From: Capsulimonas sp.
GTDB lineage: Bacteria > Armatimonadota > Armatimonadia > Armatimonadales > Capsulimonadaceae
Direction of reading: 5' to 3'
NCBI GenBank assembly: GCA_025963815.1
Contig: JAOQAA010000361.1
Location: 1 to 11,888, forward strand
Length of the DNA stretch: 11,888 bases
Under the pieces are notes generated by a model that saw only the letters and a program-made list of their open reading frames with translations, was not told where the DNA came from and searched no databases. This document shows, piece after piece, positions 7,103 to 11,888 of the stretch. The translations under genes and the position numbers were made by a program. How positions within the stretch are numbered: the first letter of the stretch is position 1; each line of letters opens with the position of its first letter.

Positions 7103-7131
7103 TTGACAATCGCCATTTTTTGTGATATACT
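7103..7131 (+). promoter_or_regulatory. Near-consensus housekeeping-sigma promoter for the SMP-30-type gene or a leader RNA
   Basis: A perfect TTGACA at 7103-7108, a 17-nt spacer containing a T-run, and TATACT at 7126-7131 (five of six to TATAAT). Transcription would start near 7138. The upstream A/T tracts (for example the A-run at 7081-7087) could act as an UP element. This is the strongest promoter match I see in the window, and it drives rightward into a structured leader. Confidence 0.8.
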
Positions 7132-7145
7132 GTTTTCATATTCGC

Positions 7146-7164
7146 GCAAACGAACACTGTTTGC
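7146..7164 (+). other. Leader hairpin 1
   Basis: GCAAAC (7146-7151) pairs perfectly with GTTTGC (7159-7164) around a 7-nt loop. It lies just after the predicted transcription start and before the terminator-like hairpin, so it would be the first structure formed in the leader RNA. Its role is unknown. Confidence 0.5.
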
Positions 7165-7172
7165 AAAACGCA

Positions 7173-7202
7173 GCGGGAGCCTCAGAGGCCCTCGCTTTTT
7201 TT
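7173..7202 (+). terminator. Intrinsic-terminator-like hairpin in the leader of the SMP-30-type gene
   Basis: A GC-rich stem formed by 7173-7181 and 7187-7195 (nine positions with one G-T pair and one mismatch, five-base loop) is followed directly by seven Ts (7196-7202). It lies about 35 nt after the predicted start and 26 nt before the ATG of the next gene. It would either end a short RNA of about 65 nt or attenuate the downstream gene. No upstream plus-strand gene is present that it could terminate. Confidence 0.6.
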
Positions 7203-7227
7203 ATTGCGCCCCTCGGAGGTCCTCCCC

Positions 7228-8187
7228 ATGCATTTTGGTATCGCCGCCCTGTTCGCCGCCGGCGCTCTTCTCGCATACGCTTCTCGGGCAGCCGACGAGA
7301 AAGAAGCCGGCCCCACGCCCCCCAAACAGCGCGTTCTTGCGAGCGACCTGAAGTTTCCAGAAGGCCCAGCGCTGTCGTCGGACGGTCAGTATCTCTACTT
7401 CGTCAACTGCGAGTCCTCGGCGGTTTCCCGAATCGACCTGAAGCGCGGTAAATTCGAATACGAGTGGCTGACGCTTCCCGACGGCGGTAAGGGCAACGGT
7501 TCGACAATGGGCGTCGATGGTTTCCTTTATGTCGCCGATCATGCAGCGAAGCGGATCGTGCGGATCAATACCTCGTCGAAGCAGGTCGTCACGATCGTGG
7601 ACACGAACGACGAAGGCGGCCCGCTGCGAGGTCCAAACGATCTGGTGTTCGACGCCAAAGGCGGGCTGTACTTCACCGATCCCGCCGGATCGTGGGATGA
7701 GCCGGTCGGCGCCGTTTACTATGCGGCTCCGGGCACGCGCCAGGTCACGAAGATCGCGGATAAGCTGCGCTTCCCAAACGGCATCGCCATCTCGCCGGAC
7801 GGTTTGACCCTTTATGTGGTTCTTTCACCCGAGCATACGATTGAAGCGATCGATCTGACCCCGAATGGCGTCGTTCCTCCCGGTGGCCGACGCGTCTTCG
7901 CCACTCTCAGTGAGAAGAACGGCGGCGATGGCATGCGGTTCAGCAAGGACGGTTTTCTTTATGTCGCCGTCTTCGGCGATGGCCTGATCGCGAAGATCGA
8001 TCCCTCGGGCCGGATCGTGGATCGATTCCCAGTCAAAGGCGGCAAGAATCCCACCAACCTGTGCTTCTCCAAGGACGGGAAATCGATCTACGTGACCGAA
8101 ACGCAAAGCAATACCGTGGTGCAAATCCCGTTCCCCAAGACAAAGTCCGAGCGGCCGACGAAGCCGACTTACGTTTCGCCTTCGTGA
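7228..8187 (+). CDS. Secreted SMP-30/gluconolactonase/LRE-type beta-propeller protein
   Basis: 319 residues from ATG 7228, chosen for the GGAGG at 7215-7219, 8 nt upstream; an in-frame start at 7204 would fall just after the T-run and lacks a site. The N-terminus (MHFGIAALFAAGALLAYASRA) is a Sec signal peptide with likely cleavage after the SRA at residues 18-20. The mature protein has the blades of the SMP-30/gluconolactonase/LRE family: LKFPEGPALSSDG (Glu metal ligand), RGPNDLVFDAKGGLYFTDP, FPNGIAISPDGLTLYV (Asn ligands) and GGDGMRFSKDGFLYVAVF (Asp position). These match the residues that bind the divalent metal in the family, so a lactone-hydrolysing enzyme outside the cytoplasm is plausible. 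The substrate cannot be told from sequence, and many family members are called gluconolactonase without proof. It stands alone between a leader/terminator region and a palindromic repeat. Confidence 0.88.
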   Translation: MHFGIAALFAAGALLAYASRAADEKEAGPTPPKQRVLASDLKFPEGPALSSDGQYLYFVNCESSAVSRIDLKRGKFEYEWLTLPDGGKGNGSTMGVDGFLYVADHAAKRIVRINTSSKQVVTIVDTNDEGGPLRGPNDLVFDAKGGLYFTDPAGSWDEPVGAVYYAAPGTRQVTKIADKLRFPNGIAISPDGLTLYVVLSPEHTIEAIDLTPNGVVPPGGRRVFATLSEKNGGDGMRFSKDGFLYVAVFGDGLIAKIDPSGRIVDRFPVKGGKNPTNLCFSKDGKSIYVTETQSNTVVQIPFPKTKSERPTKPTYVSPS

Positions 8188-8203
8188 CCTCCCACTCCCG
8201 CCG

Positions 8204-8354
8204 ATAACCCACCCCCGCGCTTCACGCACCCCCTCCCTTGAAGCAGGGAAGGGTCATTAGGAATTGATGTCGCAGACGACTTTCGTCCGAGAATTTCTTT
8301 CTAACCCTTCCCTGCTTCAAGGGAGGGGGTGCGCGAAGCGCGGGGGTGGGTTAT
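8204..8354. repeat. 151-bp palindromic MITE-like element with 51-bp inverted arms
   Basis: The left arm (8204-8254) and right arm (8304-8354) are reverse complements over 51 bp with a single mismatch (A at 8224 against the Cs and Gs of the other arm); the middle is 49 bp. The arms begin ATAACCCACCCCC and end GCAGGGAAGGGT. Taking AACCC...GGGTT as the ends, the dinucleotide AT flanks both sides, a possible but weak target duplication. There is no coding capacity of its own. It fills most of the 192-bp gap between the SMP-30-type gene and the first pepF and ends 9 nt before the pepF ribosome binding site. It could be a non-autonomous transposable element or a dispersed palindromic repeat, and as RNA would fold into a very stable stem. 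No T-run follows either arm. Confidence 0.85.
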
Positions 8355-8363
8355 AATGTCCCC

Positions 8364-8370
8364 AAAGGAG
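8364..8370 (+). promoter_or_regulatory. Ribosome binding site deciding the start of pepF copy 1
   Basis: AAAGGAG with 9 nt to ATG 8380. The second copy has CAGGAG (10215-10220) with the same 9-nt spacing before the equivalent ATG, which supports the start against the longer in-frame options at 8329 and 8356 that run into the palindromic repeat. Confidence 0.8.
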
Positions 8371-8379
8371 CCGCATCAC

Positions 8380-10197
8380 ATGAGCCAAGCATTGCCTCGT
8401 CGTCAGGATGTCCCGCTGGAGCGCCAGTGGGCGATTGAAAGCGTCTTTGCCTCCGTGGCGGATTGGGAGGCGGCGTTCGCCGCCGTCGAAGCGGAGATCC
8501 CGGGGCTGGCGCGTTTCGAAGGCCGGGTCGGAGAGTCGGCGGCGATGCTTTTGGAGGCGACGGAGGCTAGTTCAGACCTGTCGCAGAAGTTCGGTCCAGT
8601 GGCGCTTTACGCGGGGATGCTCTCGGCTGGTGACGCGGGAGACCAGAACGCGCAGGCGCTGCGAAGCCGGGTGCGGGAGCTGGGAACCCGCTTCAACGCC
8701 GTCGTCGCCTACTACTCGCCCGAGTTTTTGGCGATCTCCCCCGAGCGCCTGAACGAGTTCTACGCCGCCGAGCCAAAGCTAGAGCTGCATCGGCATGATT
8801 TCGAGACACAGTCGCTGCTTCGCCCCCATGTGCGCTCGACCGAAGTGGAAGCGCTGCTGGCGCAGTCCGGGGAAGTCTCCTCCGGCGCAAGCTCCACCTA
8901 TCGCGCCTTGATCGACGCCGACCTGAAGTTCGCCGACGCCGTCACACCCGCCGGCGAGCGCTTGCCCGTCGCCCAGGGAACGATTGCGTCCCTGACGCAA
9001 AGCATGGACCGGGAGGTGCGCAAGGCCGGCTGGGAGTCCTATGCCGATGGCTTTATCGGCATGAAGAACACGATTGCTTCGTGTTTGACGACCTCCGGCA
9101 AAGCCTATCTCTTCAATACGCGGGCGCGTGGGTACGACAATGTGCTCCAGCAGCGCATGCTCCCCAACGCCATTCCGCGCATCGTTGTGGACAACCTACT
9201 CGCGACGGTCAAAGAAAACCTCCCCGTCTGGCATCGTTACTGGAACGTGCTGCGCAAGGGCCTCGGCGTCGAAAAGCTCCACGGCTACGATATTCCCCTC
9301 TACGAAAGCCCGGCGTCGATGACGACGGGGCGTTCGCCGCTTCCCTTCGCCGAAGCATCCCAGATCATCTGCGACGGCATGGCGCCGCTTGGGGATCGCT
9401 ATGTCGGCCCGATGCGCCGGGGCCTGTTCGAAGATCGCTGGGTGGACGCCTACCCAAACATCGGCAAAGGCAGTGGCGCGTTCTCATCGGGAACCTACGG
9501 CCAGCGCCCGTTCATCATGATGAACTACGATGACGATTTCCTTTCCCTCAGCACCCTGGCGCACGAACTGGGCCACTCAATGCATTCGTACCTCAGCTGG
9601 GAAAAGCAGCCGTACCCGTACGCCCACTACTCCCTGTTCGCCGCCGAGACTGCGTCCAATTTCAATCAAGCCATGGTGCGCGCGCATCTGCTCGCCACCG
9701 TCACCGACCGTAATATTCGCCTGCAAGTCCTGGAAGAAGCTATCAGCAACTTCCATCGCTATCTGTTCGTGATGCCGACCCTCGCGGCCTTTGAATTGGA
9801 CTTCTACACCCGTCTCGAAACCCGCCAGCCGGTGACTGCCGACAGCATGTCCGCAAAAATCGTCGAACTCTTCCGGCAAGGTTACGGCGACGCCGTGGAG
9901 CTGGACGAGCCGCGCCTCGGGATCACCTGGGCGCAGTTCCCGCATCTCTACAGCGCCTATTACGTCTACCAGTACGCCACGGGAATCTCCGCCGCGAACG
10001 CCCTCGCTCAGCAAGTCCTCGCCGAAGGTCAGCCCGCCGCCGACCGCTATCTCTCGTTCCTGGAAGCCGGCGGCTCGATGTACCCATTAGATGCACTGAA
10101 ACTGGCCGGCATCGATATGACTTCCCCCGCTCCAGTGACGGCGGCGTTTGGCGTGCTGTCGGAGATGATCGATGAGATGGAAAAATTAGTGGGATAA
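8380..10197 (+). CDS. pepF: Oligoendopeptidase F (peptidase family M3B), copy 1
   Basis: 605 residues, the usual length for PepF. The zinc site is intact: HELGH at 395-399 (TLAHELGHSMHSYLSW) and the third ligand Glu423 in LFAAETASNFNQ. Other family blocks are LPVAQGTIASLTQSMDREVRKAGWESYADG, VWHRYWNVLRKGLGVEKLHGYDIPLYE, GKGSGAFSSGTYGQRPFIMMNY and the C-terminal LYSAYYVYQYATGISAANAL. The N-terminal half is the helical lid of the M3 fold. There is no signal peptide, so it acts in the cytoplasm, where PepF enzymes cut peptides of roughly 7-17 residues in protein turnover and peptide recycling. The start is ATG 8380, supported by AAAGGAG and by matching the paralogue (MSQALP against MSQSLP). It is followed after 32 nt by a second copy, probably in one transcript. 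Confidence 0.95.
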   Translation: MSQALPRRQDVPLERQWAIESVFASVADWEAAFAAVEAEIPGLARFEGRVGESAAMLLEATEASSDLSQKFGPVALYAGMLSAGDAGDQNAQALRSRVRELGTRFNAVVAYYSPEFLAISPERLNEFYAAEPKLELHRHDFETQSLLRPHVRSTEVEALLAQSGEVSSGASSTYRALIDADLKFADAVTPAGERLPVAQGTIASLTQSMDREVRKAGWESYADGFIGMKNTIASCLTTSGKAYLFNTRARGYDNVLQQRMLPNAIPRIVVDNLLATVKENLPVWHRYWNVLRKGLGVEKLHGYDIPLYESPASMTTGRSPLPFAEASQIICDGMAPLGDRYVGPMRRGLFEDRWVDAYPNIGKGSGAFSSGTYGQRPFIMMNYDDDFLSLSTLAHELGHSMHSYLSWEKQPYPYAHYSLFAAETASNFNQAMVRAHLLATVTDRNIRLQVLEEAISNFHRYLFVMPTLAAFELDFYTRLETRQPVTADSMSAKIVELFRQGYGDAVELDEPRLGITWAQFPHLYSAYYVYQYATGISAANALAQQVLAEGQPAADRYLSFLEAGGSMYPLDALKLAGIDMTSPAPVTAAFGVLSEMIDEMEKLVG

Positions 10198-10229
10198 AAT
10201 CTTCCAAACCACCACAGGAGTGCATATAT

Positions 10230-11888
10230 ATGAGCCAGTCATTGCCGAATCGCAAGGACGTTCCGCTGGAGCGCCAATGGGCGGTCGAAAGCGTCTACGC
10301 GAGTTTGGAGGAATGGGAATCTGCGTTCGCCGCCGCTGCGGCGAAGATCCCCGGCATTGCTCGTTTTGAGGGACATTTGGGAGCGTCCTCGGCGATGCTT
10401 CTTCAGGCGATTGAAGAGATCGACGTCGTGATTCAGGAGATCGGACGGATATGGCTGTATGCGAGCATGCTGCAGGCCGGAGACGCCGCAGATCAGGCGG
10501 CGCAGGCGCTGTGCAGCCGGGCCATGGCGTTGTCTGTCCAATTCAGCACGACGTCCGCATTTTACGATCCTGAGGTGCTGGCGATTGCTCCAGAGCGCCT
10601 CGCCGAGTTCCTGGCCGCCGAGCCGGAGCTGGCGTGGCGTCGGCATCACTTTGAAACGCTGTCGCTTCTCCGCCCACACGTGCGCTCGGCGGAGGTCGAG
10701 GGGGTTTTGGCGCAGGTCGGCGAGATTTCCGGCGGCGTCCATACCGCGCACGACGCGCTGATCGACGCGGACTTGAAGTTCGCGCACGCCGTTACGCCGT
10801 CCGGGGAGCGCCTGCCCGTCGCGCAAGGCACGGTGGCGTCGCTTGTGCAGCACACCGACCGCGCCGTGCGCAAGGCTGGGTGGGAGTCGTACGCCGACGG
10901 TTACCTCGGCATGAAGAACACGCTTGCGGCCTGCCTGACGACCTCCGGGAAATCCGAAATCTTCCATGTGCGCACGCGCGGCTATGAGAATGTGCTTCAG
11001 TCGCGGCTTGTTTATGACGCGATCCCGCGTGTCGTTGTGGAAAATCTACTGAATACGGTTCAAGAGAACCTGCCCGTCTGGCATCGCTATTGGAGCGTGC
11101 TGCGCAAAGGCCTCGGCGTCGAAAAACTTCATGGCTACGATGTCCCGCTCTACGAAAGCCCCGCCACGCTGATCACCCAGCGCGCCTCCCTTTCGTTCGA
11201 TGACTCCGTACGAATCATCTGCGACGGCATGGCGCCGCTCGGGGAGCGCTACCTCGCCCCGATGCGTCGCGGTTTGACGGAAGATCGCTGGGTGGATGCT
11301 TGGCCGAACGTCGGTAAGGGGAGCGGAGCGTTTTCCTCAGGAACTTATGGAAGCCGTCCGTTCATCATGATGAACTACGATAGCGACTACCTGTCTCTGA
11401 GTACCCTGGCGCACGAACTCGGCCATTCGATGCATTCGTATCTCAGCTGGGAAAAGCAGCCGCATATTTTCTCGAACTACTCGCTCTTTGCGGCTGAAAC
11501 GGCGTCGAACTTCAATCAAGCATTGGTCCGCGCGCATCTCCTGAACACCGTCACGGATCGTGACGTGCGCCTGCAAGTTTTGGAAGAGGCGATCAGCAAT
11601 TTTCACCGATATTTGTTCGTGATGCCGGCCCTCGCCGCCTTTGAATTGGACTTCTACACAAAGCTCGAAAATCGGGAGCCCGTCACGGCGGACGGGATGT
11701 CCGCCAAGATCGTCGAACTGTTTCGGAAAGGCTACGGCGACGCCGTGGAGATCGACGAGGAACGCCTTGGGATCACCTGGGCGCAATTCAGCCATCTTTA
11801 CAGCGCCTACTATGTTTACCAGTACGCCACGGGAATCTCCGCCGCGAACGCCCTCGCTCAGCAAGTCCTCGCCGAAGGTCAGCCCGCC
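10230..11888 (+). CDS. pepF: Oligoendopeptidase F (peptidase family M3B), copy 2, truncated by window end
   Basis: 553 codons are visible from ATG 10230 (CAGGAG 9 nt upstream) with no stop, so about 50 residues lie outside the window. The frame is uninterrupted and equal in length to copy 1 across the whole comparable stretch (1,659 nt in both). The zinc motif sits at the same place: HELGH at 395-399 and Glu423 in FAAETASNFNQ. The C-terminal catalytic half is very similar to copy 1; the N-terminal half differs more, for example IEEIDVVIQEIGRIWLYASM against TEASSDLSQKFGPVALYAGM, and the stretch around residues 322-337 also differs (ATLITQRASLSFDDSV against ASMTTGRSPLPFAEAS). Both are therefore likely active enzymes, perhaps with different peptide preference. 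The last 72 visible bases are identical to copy 1, unlike the rest. Confidence 0.93.
   Translation, partial: MSQSLPNRKDVPLERQWAVESVYASLEEWESAFAAAAAKIPGIARFEGHLGASSAMLLQAIEEIDVVIQEIGRIWLYASMLQAGDAADQAAQALCSRAMALSVQFSTTSAFYDPEVLAIAPERLAEFLAAEPELAWRRHHFETLSLLRPHVRSAEVEGVLAQVGEISGGVHTAHDALIDADLKFAHAVTPSGERLPVAQGTVASLVQHTDRAVRKAGWESYADGYLGMKNTLAACLTTSGKSEIFHVRTRGYENVLQSRLVYDAIPRVVVENLLNTVQENLPVWHRYWSVLRKGLGVEKLHGYDVPLYESPATLITQRASLSFDDSVRIICDGMAPLGERYLAPMRRGLTEDRWVDAWPNVGKGSGAFSSGTYGSRPFIMMNYDSDYLSLSTLAHELGHSMHSYLSWEKQPHIFSNYSLFAAETASNFNQALVRAHLLNTVTDRDVRLQVLEEAISNFHRYLFVMPALAAFELDFYTKLENREPVTADGMSAKIVELFRKGYGDAVEIDEERLGITWAQFSHLYSAYYVYQYATGISAANALAQQVLAEGQPA

Larger units (their letters stand above)
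6772..7227. other. AT-rich divergent intergenic region
   Basis: These 456 bp separate the leftward stressosome operon from the rightward SMP-30-type gene. From about 6840 to 7170 the base composition is clearly more AT-rich than the genes on either side. I see no convincing gene: the open stretches here lack ribosome binding sites and read as low-complexity F/I/L-rich peptides. The region contains leftward TATAAT boxes, one near-consensus rightward promoter, a perfect small hairpin and a terminator-like hairpin, listed separately. Confidence 0.75.

Noticed and set aside
6959..7351. Open frame of 130 codons on the plus strand in the intergenic region
   Set aside because: It lacks a ribosome binding site, reads as an F/I/C-rich low-complexity peptide, runs across the promoter and terminator hairpin and then into the SMP-30-type gene in another frame.
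8329..8379. Extended N-terminus for pepF copy 1 starting at GTG 8329 or ATG 8356
   Set aside because: The extra residues come largely from the right arm of the palindromic repeat. They are missing in copy 2, and the best ribosome binding site belongs to ATG 8380.
10239..10967. Minus-strand open frame opposite pepF copy 2
   Set aside because: It is antisense to the conserved pepF coding frame; a similar minus-strand open stretch occurs opposite copy 1, which shows it comes from codon use and not from a gene.
1..11888. CRISPR array, tRNA or rRNA genes, phage or insertion-sequence transposase
   Set aside because: I saw no regularly spaced repeats, no recognisable tRNA or rRNA sequence and no transposase or integrase coding sequence in the window.

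Overview
The window (11,888 bp, GC-rich genes with one AT-rich intergenic island) is bacterial chromosome. It holds the end of a LacI-type regulator, a seven-gene minus-strand cluster (6771 down to 311) built around a complete RsbR-RsbS-RsbT stressosome, a secreted SMP-30-type propeller protein on the plus strand, and two tandem M3-family oligoendopeptidase F genes, the second cut by the window end. The mix of a stressosome with two-component parts, GC-rich coding and frequent GTG starts fits an environmental bacterium of a poorly sampled phylum. Armatimonadota (Capsulimonas-like) is my guess from the general look of the proteins, with low confidence; nothing here proves the taxon.

Minus-strand cluster, in transcription order: a receiver-domain/PP2C (SpoIIE-type) phosphatase (RsbU-like), RsbR with an RsbRD-type N-terminus, RsbS, RsbT, a fusion of an RsbT/RsbW-like ATPase domain with an RsbX-like PP2C phosphatase, a soluble histidine kinase with an extra RsbT-like ATPase domain at its N-terminus, and a membrane-anchored beta-propeller protein of unknown role. 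Tight spacing from rsbR to the fusion gene (10 nt, 4 nt, then a 10-nt overlap) implies co-transcription and translational coupling. In known stressosomes, RsbR/RsbS hold RsbT, stress makes RsbT phosphorylate the STAS proteins and leave, and RsbX resets the complex. No rsbV, rsbW or sigB is visible, so the output is open. The receiver domain on the phosphatase and the kinase in the same cluster suggest the stressosome feeds a two-component/PP2C circuit.

The 456-bp divergent intergenic region (6772-7227) is AT-rich. Leftward it carries TATAAT boxes that could start the stressosome operon. Rightward it carries a near-consensus sigma-70-type promoter (TTGACA-17-TATACT), followed by about 65 nt of leader with two hairpins, the second having a U-tract like an intrinsic terminator, before the SMP-30-type gene. 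This looks like an attenuated leader or a small RNA.

Between the SMP-30-type gene and the first pepF lies a 151-bp palindromic element (8204-8354) with 51-bp arms differing at one position, a MITE-like repeat. The two pepF copies are colinear without net length change over the 1,659 nt that can be compared. They are clearly diverged over most of this length but identical for the last 72 nt before the window end, which suggests recent gene conversion.
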